Shown here in pieces: positions 17,173 through 25,642 of a stretch of 64,000 nucleotides of DNA (position 1 is the stretch's first letter; each line of letters opens with the position of its first letter). Below the pieces are notes generated by a model. That model had not been told where the DNA came from and did no database searches. It saw only the letters and a list, made by a program, of their open reading frames with translations. The stretch comes from Thiocapsa sp. UBA6158 (GTDB lineage: Bacteria; Pseudomonadota; Gammaproteobacteria; Chromatiales; Chromatiaceae). The stretch lies in assembly GCF_002423035.1 (NCBI RefSeq), contig NZ_DIUM01000005.1:1-64000 (forward strand). The letters are read 5' to 3'. Position numbers and translations under genes: made by a program.

Positions 17173-19281
17173 TCAAAAGCGGTAGCCGACGGACAACCAC
17201 CAGCTCCGCCCGGGTCGGGGATAGCCATCCGGGTAGGGCAGCTCCACCCCGCCGAAGGCGGTCGGCAGATCGGGGTAGCGCACAGCCTCGTCGGTCAGAT
17301 TCTTGACCCCGAGATGCGCGAACACGCCTGGTCCGCCGCGCTGATAGCTCAGGGTGAGATCCGCCATCGCGTAGCCCGAGACCGAATCGCGCGGGTCGGA
17401 TTCGGGGCGGCTTCGATCGCCGACGTAGCGCAGCTGCAGCGCCGCGGTCCAGGGATCGAGCGGGCGCCAAATGACGGCCAGATTGGCCAGCGTATCGGTG
17501 CCGCCGGGCAGCGGTCGGTCGGTCTCGCGCGAGAGCGTATTCACGTAGGAGAGATTCGCGTCGACCTTCACGCGGGGACCGAGGCGGACCTCGTATTCCA
17601 GCTCGACACCGCGCAGACGCGCATCCGCGCTGTTGATGAACCCCGCGTCGTCGTCACCGAAGACGATCGGATCGGCGAGGTCGGACTGAAACAGGATCAG
17701 ACGTCCTTCCCAGCGGGATTGCTTGAGGATGTAGCCCAGCTCGTAGGTCGCGATCGCCCCGGCAGCGATGGACTCGCGGCCCGGATATTCCCGCTCGTAG
17801 AAGGTCGGCGGTCGAAACGCTTGGGCGTATTGGATCTTGAGGATGTTGGCCTCGTCGATGCGCCAGACGGCGGCCAGACGGGGTGTGAGGAAGGCGCCGA
17901 GGTCGCTGTAGTCGTCCAGACGCAGCGCCGCCGTGACCGTGACGCGCTCGCTTGCGCGGATCTCGTCCTGGAGGATCGCGCTGAGAATCCGTCGGTCGAG
18001 GTCCGTATCCAGCCAGGTTTCGGGGACCTCGAACGGCAGGTTGGCCCAGCTCCAGCTCGCTCGGTCGACCTGCACCTGGCTGGCCTCCAATCCCAGCAGG
18101 AGTCCATGCCGGTCCCAACCGCGCCAGTGCAGATCCGCAGCCCCGAGGTAGCGTGTCTCGCGGTAGTCCTGATCCATGAAGACCGGTTGCGTGTCGAAAT
18201 AACTCGGCGGGAAGACGTAGAGCCGATCGCGTGTGCGCTCGTATTGCAGCGTCTCGAGCCGGATCCGTGCATCCAGCGCATCCGACAGCAGGAGGTCTTG
18301 GGCGATTTGAGCCGAGAGATAGCGCTGACCGGAGACGAGTCGGTCATCCGACGGCGGCAGGAAGTGATTGACCCCGAAATGATCGCCGTAGTCGTCGTCC
18401 AGGATCTTGATCGCCAGAGAGGTCTTGCGCCAGCGCAGATCGGCGAAGGCCCCGCGATAGCGGCTTGCTTCGTTCGACGGGCCGGGTGCGTTGGAGAGCT
18501 CGGGCTCGCCGATCGCGTAGAGTGCATCCTCGCGGACGGCGACGCCGCCGTTGCCGGCAAGTCCGGCCAGATTGATCGAGGCGGTCAGATCGCGCTGCGG
18601 GTCGCTCCAGTGCCAGATCGCGCCCCCGCCGGCAGCGACGCGCTCGTTGGCCTGAGCGTGGATCGTGCGATCGCTTTGCCGGGTGATGACGTTCACCACG
18701 CCGGCGAAGGCATACTCGCCATGCACCGAGGAGCCGGGTCCACGGATGACCTCGATGCGCTCGATCTGCTCGATGGGGATGTTCAGGACCGGGTTCGCGG
18801 TGGCGAACAGGGTCGAGTTCATCGACACACCGTCGAGCAGAAACTTGATGTTCCCCGAGGCATAGCCGAAGCCGACGCCGCGGCTCAGGACCTGGCGCTC
18901 ACCCGTCATCTCGAGCCCTTGGCTGATGCCGGGGACCAGCGAGAGCGCCTCCCAGACCGTGCGCGCTCCGCGGGCGAGCATGTCGGTTCCGGACAGGATC
19001 GTCGCCATACCGGGGACGAAGTCCGCGTTCATCCCGCTGCGGGTCGCCAGCTCGGTCTCCTGCTCGAGGAGACTGAGCAGATCGCCGAGCGGAGCCTCGT
19101 CGGGATCGGGCGAGGATTGCGTGGCGAGCGCTTCGCCCCCTGCGAGGATCATGACCAGCATCCACACGGCGAGACCGTGCGGCGCGACGCCGATGTGTGA
19201 CCTTCTGGACGGCACGACAGCCAAGCCTCCGTGCTCCGAGCGCGAGCGGTACTGCGTTGATGCAACCGACAGCTTCGACAT
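17173..19281 (-). CDS. TonB-dependent outer-membrane receptor
   Basis: An outer-membrane beta-barrel receptor with an N-terminal plug. From the chosen ATG (19281) it is 702 residues. The signal-like segment is AVWMLVMILAGGEALA; the plug domain contains VWEALSLVPGISQG, FLLDGVSMNS and IERIEVIRGPGSSVHGEYAF; the barrel ends with the family-type C-terminus RSWWLSVGYRF. Start uncertain: in-frame ATGs exist at 19398, 19311 and nearer the signal segment. It ends 14 bp before the YfiR-like gene. Substrate unknown. The coupling to YfiR and a cyclase suggests a sensing rather than purely nutritional role (inference). Confidence 0.88.
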   Translation of the reverse strand: MSKLSVASTQYRSRSEHGGLAVVPSRRSHIGVAPHGLAVWMLVMILAGGEALATQSSPDPDEAPLGDLLSLLEQETELATRSGMNADFVPGMATILSGTDMLARGARTVWEALSLVPGISQGLEMTGERQVLSRGVGFGYASGNIKFLLDGVSMNSTLFATANPVLNIPIEQIERIEVIRGPGSSVHGEYAFAGVVNVITRQSDRTIHAQANERVAAGGGAIWHWSDPQRDLTASINLAGLAGNGGVAVREDALYAIGEPELSNAPGPSNEASRYRGAFADLRWRKTSLAIKILDDDYGDHFGVNHFLPPSDDRLVSGQRYLSAQIAQDLLLSDALDARIRLETLQYERTRDRLYVFPPSYFDTQPVFMDQDYRETRYLGAADLHWRGWDRHGLLLGLEASQVQVDRASWSWANLPFEVPETWLDTDLDRRILSAILQDEIRASERVTVTAALRLDDYSDLGAFLTPRLAAVWRIDEANILKIQYAQAFRPPTFYEREYPGRESIAAGAIATYELGYILKQSRWEGRLILFQSDLADPIVFGDDDAGFINSADARLRGVELEYEVRLGPRVKVDANLSYVNTLSRETDRPLPGGTDTLANLAVIWRPLDPWTAALQLRYVGDRSRPESDPRDSVSGYAMADLTLSYQRGGPGVFAHLGVKNLTDEAVRYPDLPTAFGGVELPYPDGYPRPGRSWWLSVGYRF

Positions 19282-19375
19282 CGGCAAGGTCCGTCGTGAT
19301 GCGAGCATCCCCGCTGACTGTGGCGACTGCCCGCGACGACGGCGGAGCAGCTCGACCCTGGTGGCCGGAGAGGCA

Positions 19376-19996
19376 CTATGATGTCGGCAGAAAACCATCC
19401 GCCTTGAGTTTACCGATCACGGCAGCGATGACCTCGCTGATCATGGTCTGCTCGGAGCTCGGATCCAGGGTGTCGGAGCGACCGGACCAGACCAGCGTTG
19501 CGCGTCCCGCGTCGTAGAGATTGGTCTCGAGTCGAAGCGCGGGATACTTGGCGTAATAACCGGGTGCGGTGACCTCGCTCAGGATGTGACCATAATACGG
19601 GTAGAGGCGGCCGTAAAGGCTCGGAACCACATGGGTGCGTGCACCGCTCGGCACGGCCTCCGGGTTCTCGCCCGCAAGGTAGGTGACGATGACCCCGTCG
19701 GCCCCGGATCGTCCGACGGCCTCCTGCACCGCCCGCGCCCGGCCGACATCGCGATCCGAGAGCAGGGTATGCGCCGCACGGGCCTGGACGCCGGCAGCTT
19801 TCAGGGCTTCGACGAAATTGTCCTCGTAGGCGCGGCGCACGATCGGGTTGGTGGAGACGCCGAAAACGATCAGGTCGCGATACGGCGTCGGCGGTATCCC
19901 GGGCGCGATCCAGGTCGTGCTCAAGGGGCCGGGCGCACAGCCGAGGTTCAGCAGGACGGCAAGGCCGAACGCCACGGCAAGCCGGATAGGGCGCAT
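19376..19996 (-). CDS. Putative lipoprotein, DUF4136-like
   Basis: A 206-residue exported protein with the N-terminus MRPIRLAVAFGLAVLLNLGC. The Cys after a hydrophobic core suggests a lipoprotein, though NLG before the Cys is a weak lipobox. The mature part (YRDLIVFGVSTNPIVRRAYE, then DNFVEALKAAGVQA) resembles DUF4136-type lipoproteins. It is upstream of the TonB receptor with a gap of about 94 bp on the same strand and could belong to that operon. Function unknown. Confidence 0.65.
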   Translation of the reverse strand: MRPIRLAVAFGLAVLLNLGCAPGPLSTTWIAPGIPPTPYRDLIVFGVSTNPIVRRAYEDNFVEALKAAGVQARAAHTLLSDRDVGRARAVQEAVGRSGADGVIVTYLAGENPEAVPSGARTHVVPSLYGRLYPYYGHILSEVTAPGYYAKYPALRLETNLYDAGRATLVWSGRSDTLDPSSEQTMISEVIAAVIGKLKADGFLPTS

Positions 19997-20070
19997 AAGC
20001 GGTTGCTCCGAGATCGCGAAGAGGTCCATCGGGCGCGGGAGTGTGCCCCGCTGCGAGCGGCAGGACAAGC

Positions 20071-21108
20071 TCAGGCCGCCCCGGCGTCCTTCGACTCGGG
20101 CACCTTGGTGTCGGTGGCGTATTCGAAGGCGTCCGAAAACATGCGATCTCGGTCGAGACCCGCGGCCTCGAAGGCGATACGCCCGGCCTCGACCATGACG
20201 GGCGGTCCGCTCATGTAGAGATCGAATCCGCTCGGGTCCGGGTGATCCTCGAGGACGGCCATGTGAACGAATCCGGTGCGTCCCTGCCAATCCGGATCCG
20301 GCTCCGAGAGCACCGGGACAAAGCGGAAGGAGGGCAGTTGCTTCGACCAGATTGCCGGCAGATCGGTCAGGTAGAGGTCGCGCTGCGCACGTACGCCCCA
20401 ATAGAGATCGATGGGGCGGTCGAGTCCGATATGGATCGCGTGCTCGATCATCCCTTTCAGCGGGGCGAACCCGGTGCCTCCGCCCATCAGGATGATCGGG
20501 CGATCCGAGTCCTCGCGAAGCACGAAGGTCCCCATCGGTCCCTGGATGCGTAGGATGCTCTTCTCGGGCATGCTCTCGAAGACATAGGCGGTAAACTCGC
20601 CGCCGGGGACATGCCGGACATGCAGCTCGAGTTCCGCGTCGTCGTGGGGCGCATTGGCGATGGAGAAGGCCCGCCGCCGGCCGTCGCGCAGGATAAAGTC
20701 CAAGTACTGGCCGGCGAGGAATTGCAGTCGTTGGTTCTCCGGCAGCTTCAGGAAGAGGCGCATGACGTCGTGGTTCAGGCGCTCCTTGCGCGAGACCCGA
20801 CAGGGCAGCGTGCGGACCTCGATGTGTGCGACCGACGGGACCTCGCGCACGCGCAACAGCAGATCGCAAGCCGGCACGGCCTGGCAGGTCAGGCAGGTGT
20901 CCTCGGGCTGGCCTTCGAGCGCATCCGTCCGGCCGCTCGGGTAGTCGACCCGGCCCTCGAGCAGATGGACCGCACAGGATCCGCACTTGCCGTCTCGACA
21001 GCCGTAAGGCAGGCCGACGCCTTGGCGCAGCGCGGCAGCAAGGATGGTTTCGTCCCGCTCGACATCGAAGCGATGTTCCGCGGGGAGGGTTCGAATCGTG
21101 AAGCTCAT
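20071..21108 (-). CDS. 2Fe-2S/FAD/NAD(P)H reductase (CDP-6-deoxy-delta-3,4-glucoseen reductase type)
   Basis: A 345-residue electron-transfer flavoprotein. The N-terminal plant-type ferredoxin domain has YGCRDGKCGSC (Cys37, Cys42, Cys45) and LTCQ (Cys75). Then come an FAD-binding domain (YLDFILRDGRRRAFSIANAP, i.e. RxFS) and a NAD-binding domain (LMGGGTGFAPLKGMIEHA). Such proteins are named for AscD-like glucoseen reductases but mostly act as general NAD(P)H:acceptor reductases. No deoxysugar genes are nearby, so the substrate is open. A repeat element lies 7 bp upstream of the start. Confidence 0.9.
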   Translation of the reverse strand: MSFTIRTLPAEHRFDVERDETILAAALRQGVGLPYGCRDGKCGSCAVHLLEGRVDYPSGRTDALEGQPEDTCLTCQAVPACDLLLRVREVPSVAHIEVRTLPCRVSRKERLNHDVMRLFLKLPENQRLQFLAGQYLDFILRDGRRRAFSIANAPHDDAELELHVRHVPGGEFTAYVFESMPEKSILRIQGPMGTFVLREDSDRPIILMGGGTGFAPLKGMIEHAIHIGLDRPIDLYWGVRAQRDLYLTDLPAIWSKQLPSFRFVPVLSEPDPDWQGRTGFVHMAVLEDHPDPSGFDLYMSGPPVMVEAGRIAFEAAGLDRDRMFSDAFEYATDTKVPESKDAGAA

Positions 21109-21115
21109 GTCGTGA

Positions 21116-21202
21116 TTAAACCGCGTCCGAAGTCATTAGGCGATGGTTTTGGTTTGGCCCGGCCTCATCTTTACCTGCGGCCGGGGTAGAGACGCGGTTT
21201 CA
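21116..21202. repeat. TIR-bounded element, 87 bp, first of a tandem pair
   Basis: Ends TTAAACCGCGTC (21116-21127) and GACGCGGTTTCA (21191-21202), 11 of 12 positions inverted, with 63 bp between. It starts 7 bp upstream of the reductase ATG (21108). A 19-bp AT-rich spacer (21203-21221) leads into a second element. Confidence 0.8.
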
Positions 21203-21221
21203 TGATTGATTTTTCGATTCT

Positions 21222-21308
21222 TTGACGCGCGTCTGAGCCGAGGTGTCGGGTACTCTCGACGCCATGATGCCCGGTGCAATGCGGGTTTGCGCCGCGCACG
21301 CGATTCAA
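21222..21308. repeat. TIR-bounded element, 87 bp, second of a tandem pair
   Basis: Ends TTGACGCGCGTC (21222-21233) and CACGCGATTCAA (21297-21308), 9 of 12 positions inverted, with exactly 63 bp between. More decayed than its partner; identified mainly by spacing and by the AT-rich spacer before it. It lies about 50 bp upstream of the SDR gene. Confidence 0.6.
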
Positions 21309-21356
21309 CCATCTTGAGGCATCTCATGCCGCTTTCGCAAACATGAGGCAGGTCGG

Positions 21357-22223
21357 ATGATGAACGAGCAAATCGTCGTCGGGTGTGGATATGTAGGCAC
21401 TCGTCTTGCCTGCCAATACCGCGAGCAGGGCGAGGCCGTCACCGGCATCGTGCGGTCCGACGCCGGGGTTGCTCGGCTTGAGCAGCTCGGCATCAAGGGC
21501 TTACGCTACGATCTCGCGGCCGGTAACATCGGCGATCTCGGGCTCGCCGAGGCGCGGGTCTTTCATTTCGCGCCGCCGCCGGGGAGCGGGGTTCAAGACA
21601 CTCGTACACGACATCTCGTCGATGTCTTCGAGCGCTACGGTCATCCGCGGCGCGTTGTCTATATCAGTACGACGGGCGTCTACGGCGATTGTGCGGGTGC
21701 CTGGATCGACGAGACACACCCGGTCGCACCTGTTGCGGCCCGCTCGCAAAGGCGCCTGGATGCCGAGGAGACGCTGCGCCGTTGGAGCGCGGCGAGCGGC
21801 CGGGATCTGGTGATCCTGCGCGTCGCGGGCATCTACGGCCCCGACCGATTGCCCCTGGAGCGCCTGCGGGCGGGTGCACCCATGGTCAGGCCGGAGGATT
21901 CGCCCTACACCAACCGGATCCATGTCGATGACCTGGTCGCGGCCTGTATCGCAGCGATGGAGCGGGCGCCGTCGGGTGCGCTCTACAACGCCTGCGACGG
22001 TCATCCGAGCACCATGACGGACTATTTTCTCGACGTGGCCGCCGCTGCGGGGTTGCCGAGCCCGCCCTTGATCGGCCTCGAGGAGGCCGCCGATCGCCTC
22101 TCCGAGGGCATGCTCTCCTACCTGAGCGAGTCGCGTCGTTTGCGCAACGATCGGCTGCGCGAAGGATTGGGTGTCGTGTTTCGTTACCCGTCGTTGGCCG
22201 AGGGTCTGCGCGGGATCTTCTAG
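21357..22223 (+). CDS. SDR-family NAD(P)-dependent epimerase/dehydratase (YeeZ-like)
   Basis: An atypical short-chain dehydrogenase of 288 residues. The dinucleotide-binding motif near the N-terminus is GCGYVGTRLA. STTGVYGDCAGAWIDE has the usual Thr-Thr-Gly-Val-Tyr context, and VAGIYGPDR and NRIHVDDLVAACIAAMER are typical of the extended SDR/YeeZ group. Two adjacent ATGs (21357, 21360) make the exact start trivial but ambiguous. Substrate unknown. It stands alone, divergent from the reductase, with a pair of repeat elements between. Confidence 0.87.
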   Translation: MMNEQIVVGCGYVGTRLACQYREQGEAVTGIVRSDAGVARLEQLGIKGLRYDLAAGNIGDLGLAEARVFHFAPPPGSGVQDTRTRHLVDVFERYGHPRRVVYISTTGVYGDCAGAWIDETHPVAPVAARSQRRLDAEETLRRWSAASGRDLVILRVAGIYGPDRLPLERLRAGAPMVRPEDSPYTNRIHVDDLVAACIAAMERAPSGALYNACDGHPSTMTDYFLDVAAAAGLPSPPLIGLEEAADRLSEGMLSYLSESRRLRNDRLREGLGVVFRYPSLAEGLRGIF

Positions 22224-22412
22224 AGGATCCGCGTGTGCGTATCCTCGGACGCTTTTGGCGGATATGATTCGAGCGTGCAGCGCTCGTCGCAGAGGCGTTG
22301 CACCCGGTCACGCGGGACACTTCGGTCATCCACGGCCGAGCTGCCTGCTCGGTGCTCGATGCGACCTTGAGCCCGGGCATGATCGGACCCGACCATCCAT
22401 AAGGAGCCATCG

Positions 22413-22823
22413 ATGACGCGTTCTTACCGACAAGGGCCCGCAATGCTTGCTGCACTGCTGGCAACCGCTGTCTTCGTATCCCCTGCCAGTGCGCTGCAGG
22501 AAGCGGACTTCCACTACGACTCGACCGAAAATCTGTATCGAATCTGCTCGGTCGCACCGGATGCCGACGGACATCTGATCGCCTCGCTGGCCTGCCGCGC
22601 CTTCCTCGAGGCGACCGTCCAATATCACGACGGCGTCACGGCCCGCAACGGGCTGAAGCGCCTCGTCTGTTACCCCCAAGACGCCACGATCGAGGATGCG
22701 CGCGAGGCGTTTGTGGCTTGGGCGCAGGCCAACGCGGGGAACAAGGAGTTGATGGGCGAGCAGCCTGTCAAAGGAGTGGTTCGCGCGCTTGCAGCTAAAT
22801 ATCCGTGCACGGGTAAGAAGTAG
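22413..22823 (+). CDS. Secreted Rap1a/Tai-like small protein
   Basis: A 136-residue exported protein. Signal peptide: MLAALLATAVFVSPASALQ. The mature part (SLACRAFLEATVQYH, CYPQDATIEDAREAFVAWAQ, ALAAKYPC), with paired cysteines, resembles the Rap1a/Tai immunity family. Such proteins protect the periplasm against type VI amidase effectors. No effector or type VI gene is visible within the window, so it would be an orphan immunity gene or a family member with another role. The family assignment is by eye. Confidence 0.6.
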   Translation: MTRSYRQGPAMLAALLATAVFVSPASALQEADFHYDSTENLYRICSVAPDADGHLIASLACRAFLEATVQYHDGVTARNGLKRLVCYPQDATIEDAREAFVAWAQANAGNKELMGEQPVKGVVRALAAKYPCTGKK

Positions 22824-22886
22824 CTCCTCGATCCATCGGGCGTCGGCCGCCGGCTCGATGCCCTTGCCGCTTCGGAGATTCCAACG

Positions 22887-23120
22887 ATGAAAGTCACGAC
22901 AGTTACGGCAGCTCTGGCCTGTATCCTTCTGCTCGGCGGTTGCGGAAGCACAACCACCTCGCGTGTCGCCACAGGCACCGGTATGGGCGCGGCCAGCGGC
23001 GCGCTCATCGGGTCATTGAGCGGCAACGCCGGCCGCGGTGCGCTCATCGGTGCCGGCGTGGGTGCCTTGGGCGGGGTGCTCGTGGACGAGCATCAGCGCG
23101 GCAGCTTCAGCAACAATTGA
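22887..23120 (+). CDS. Glycine-zipper lipoprotein
   Basis: A 77-residue small envelope lipoprotein. The lipobox is LLGGC, with lipidated Cys at about residue 20. A glycine-zipper follows (GTGMGAASGALIGSLSG, then GALIGAGVGALGGVLVD). Such proteins insert in or lie at the outer membrane (YMGG/Gly-zipper group). It follows the Rap1a/Tai-like gene by 63 bp, same strand. A strong hairpin comes 11 bp after its stop. Confidence 0.8.
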   Translation: MKVTTVTAALACILLLGGCGSTTTSRVATGTGMGAASGALIGSLSGNAGRGALIGAGVGALGGVLVDEHQRGSFSNN

Positions 23121-23131
23121 TCCGGACGTTA

Positions 23132-23166
23132 CGACCGACCGAGCCGTTCGTCGCCTCGGTCGGTCG
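23132..23166 (+). terminator. Hairpin after the glycine-zipper gene
   Basis: Perfect 12-bp arms CGACCGACCGAG (23132-23143) and CTCGGTCGGTCG (23155-23166) with an 11-nt loop, 11 bp after the stop codon. No clear T-tract follows (only GGTTTC), so termination efficiency is uncertain. Confidence 0.5.
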
Positions 23167-23753
23167 CCTGTCGGTTTCACCCTGCGTGTGCAGTCGATGA
23201 GATGCCGACCCGGTGCCGCCGGCATCCGGCGGGCGCTCGATGGCCTCGATGAGGCCGCACCCCGGCGATGCGGGATTCGGCGTCGGGCTTGGCGCGCACC
23301 CGGAGCCATCGATTTGATGCGACAAGGCTTGTCTGGGCGATCGTGCAGGCCGGCTCGCAGGTTGCTCCTCCCCGCGAATCGGATGTCCGCTTGACCAATC
23401 GTCACATTTTTTTCAATGAAACGCAGTTGACGCCTCGCACACGATGCACTAGCTTTCATCAGGAGTGAATCGCGGCGCTTCCGGGGTTCCGGTGCACGAC
23501 ATGGTGCAGGACAGGATGCGCGGAATCAGCCTGACGCAACAGAGTCACGATGAGGCCGTGTCGGATGTCCGTCCGTCATAAGGCCGGCCTCGGATCCAGT
23601 TTGAATGCCCAAATCCCTTTCCCGTGCCCATCTCCCGTGCCGCCGGATCTCCGCGCGGGTGCGGGGTTTGTGCTACCCGTTGTCGAGTCGGCTTGTGTGT
23701 TGGCAGCTCGGCAGTCTTGGCTCGACCAACGCACACCAGCATGAGAGACAGCG
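23167..23753. other. Non-coding interval upstream of the RRM gene
   Basis: About 590 bp without a supported gene. It contains an AT-rich patch (23402-23420) and several very short open frames with no recognisable product. A long 5' leader for the RNA-binding protein gene, as seen in cold-regulated genes, would fit but is not shown by the sequence. Confidence 0.4.
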
Positions 23754-24029
23754 ATGAGGATCTATGTAGGAAACCTGACCTATAGCGTGACTGACGACGA
23801 TCTGCGGGACGTCTTCGGAGAGTTCGGTGATCTTGCCGCCGCGGAGGTGATCAAGGATAAGTTCTCCGGTCAGTCCAAAGGTTTCGGGTTCGTCGATATG
23901 CCCAATAACTCGGAGGCGGATGCGGCCATCAAGGCGCTGAACGAAACCGACTTCAAAGGACGCAAGCTCACTGTCAACGAGGCACGTCCACGTGCCGAAC
24001 GTCCACGCGGCGGTGGGGGTCGCTACTGA
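23754..24029 (+). CDS. RNA-binding protein with one RRM domain
   Basis: A 91-residue single-RRM protein of the bacterial Rbp/cyanobacterial type. RNP2 is IYVGNL at residues 3-8 and RNP1 is KGFGFVDM at about 42-49. The tail is short, basic and Gly-rich (RPRAERPRGGGGRY). It binds single-stranded RNA in the cytosol; relatives are often cold- or stress-induced. Monocistronic, with a long upstream non-coding stretch, and convergent with ubiD. Confidence 0.93.
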   Translation: MRIYVGNLTYSVTDDDLRDVFGEFGDLAAAEVIKDKFSGQSKGFGFVDMPNNSEADAAIKALNETDFKGRKLTVNEARPRAERPRGGGGRY

Positions 24030-24097
24030 TCCAGCTGCTCGTCTCATGACCTAGACAAGATCGTCGTCGGGGCGCTTTGCGTCGCCGGCGTCGATTC

Positions 24098-25612
24098 CTA
24101 CCCTCGATGTCGTTTGCCTGCCTCGCCGTCGGTTGCTACGCCCGGAGCACCGATTCCGAGACTGTCCCAGATCCCGGAGACCCGTTCGCGCACCGCTTCG
24201 TCCATCAGGATCGGGCTTCCCCATTCGCGCGTCGTCTCCCCCGGCCACTTATTCGTGGCATCTAAGCCGATTTTCGATCCCAACCCCGAGACCGGAGAGG
24301 CGAAGTCCAGATAGTCGATCGGCGTGTTCTCGATCATCACCGTGTCGCGCGCCGGATCCATCCGGGTCGTCATCGCCCAGATCACATCCTTCCAGTCGCG
24401 CGTACAGACGTCCTCATCCACGATGATGACGAACTTGGTATACATAAACTGACGCAGGAAGGACCAGACACCCATCATGACCCGCTTGGCGTGTCCCGGA
24501 TATTGCTTCTTGATGCTGACCACCGCCAGGCGATACGAGCAACCCTCGGGCGGCAGGTAGAAGTCGCGGATCTCGGGAAACTGTTTTTGGAGGATCGGCA
24601 CGAAGACCTCGTTCAAGGCCACGCCCAAGATGGCCGGCTCGTCCGGCGGACGCCCCGTGTAGGTACTGTGATAGATGGGCTCGCGGCGCTGGGTGATGCG
24701 CTCGATGGTGAAGACCGGAAACTCGCCGACCTCGTTGTAGTACCCCGTGTGGTCGCCGAAAGGCCCCTCCGGTGCCCTGTCGTCCGGATAGATATGGCCT
24801 TCGAGAACGATCTCGGCACTGGCCGGCACCTGGAGATCGGACTCCTTGCAGGCCGCCAGCTCGGTGCGGCTGCCGCGCAGCAGGCCGGCGAAGGCATATT
24901 CGGAGAGTGTGTCCGGGACCGGCGTGACCGCCCCGAGGATGGTTGCCGGGTCGGCCCCGAGCGCGACGCTCACCGGGAAGGGCTTGCCGGGATGGGCACG
25001 TTGCCAGTCGCGAAAGTCGAGCGCACCGCCGCGGTGGGCGAGCCACCGCATGATGACCCGGTTGCGTCCGAGCACCTGCATGCGATAGATGCCGAGGTTG
25101 TGGCGCGCCTTTTCCGGCCCCTTGGTGATGACCAGGCCCCAGGTGATCAGGCGCGCGGCATCGCCCGGCCAGCAATGCTGAATGGGAAGACGCCCTAGAT
25201 CGACGTGCTCCCCGCTGAATTCGACCTCTTGGCAGGGCGCGTTGCGCCGCACCTTCGGGGCCATGTCGAGCACCTTCTTGAAGATCGGCAGCGACTGCCA
25301 CGCCTCTTTCATCCCCTTCGGCGGATCCGGCTCCTTGAGAAAGGCAAGCAGCTTGCCGACCTCGCGCAGCGCCTCGACCGACTCCTCGCCCATGCCCAGA
25401 GCCACGCGACGGGTCGTCCCGAACAGGTTGCCCAGCAAAGGTATCTTCGACCCCTTCGGCCGTTCGAACAGCAGTGCCGGCCCGCCGGCACGCAGCGTCC
25501 GGTCGCAGATCTCGGTCACCTCGAGATAGGGGTCGACCTCCATCCGGATGCGTTTGAGCTCGCCGCGTTGCTCAAGCTGCTCGATAAAGTCACGCAGGTC
25601 GTGATACTTCAT
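24098..25612 (-). CDS. ubiD: 3-octaprenyl-4-hydroxybenzoate decarboxylase
   Basis: Prenyl-FMN-dependent decarboxylase of ubiquinone synthesis; needs the cofactor made by UbiX (1508-2131). The 504 residues start MKYHDLRDFIEQLEQRGELK and show LLGNLFGTTRRVALGMG, the metal/cofactor region with IYRMQVLGRNRVIMRWLAHR, and PEGPFGDHTGYY, all family hallmarks. Length is normal. It lies 26 bp after prlC on the same strand, with a half repeat element in the gap, so the two may be co-transcribed. Confidence 0.96.
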   Translation of the reverse strand: MKYHDLRDFIEQLEQRGELKRIRMEVDPYLEVTEICDRTLRAGGPALLFERPKGSKIPLLGNLFGTTRRVALGMGEESVEALREVGKLLAFLKEPDPPKGMKEAWQSLPIFKKVLDMAPKVRRNAPCQEVEFSGEHVDLGRLPIQHCWPGDAARLITWGLVITKGPEKARHNLGIYRMQVLGRNRVIMRWLAHRGGALDFRDWQRAHPGKPFPVSVALGADPATILGAVTPVPDTLSEYAFAGLLRGSRTELAACKESDLQVPASAEIVLEGHIYPDDRAPEGPFGDHTGYYNEVGEFPVFTIERITQRREPIYHSTYTGRPPDEPAILGVALNEVFVPILQKQFPEIRDFYLPPEGCSYRLAVVSIKKQYPGHAKRVMMGVWSFLRQFMYTKFVIIVDEDVCTRDWKDVIWAMTTRMDPARDTVMIENTPIDYLDFASPVSGLGSKIGLDATNKWPGETTREWGSPILMDEAVRERVSGIWDSLGIGAPGVATDGEAGKRHRG

Positions 25613-25630
25613 TTCTTATCCCGTACTCCG

Positions 25631-25642
25631 AACGCAGTTTAA
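25631..25642. repeat. Half element (single TIR end) between prlC and ubiD
   Basis: AACGCAGTTTAA matches the right end of the element family. The other end would fall inside ubiD and is not recognisable, so this is a truncated copy. The prlC stop TAA (25639-25641, reverse strand) lies within it, as in the complete copies. Confidence 0.5.
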
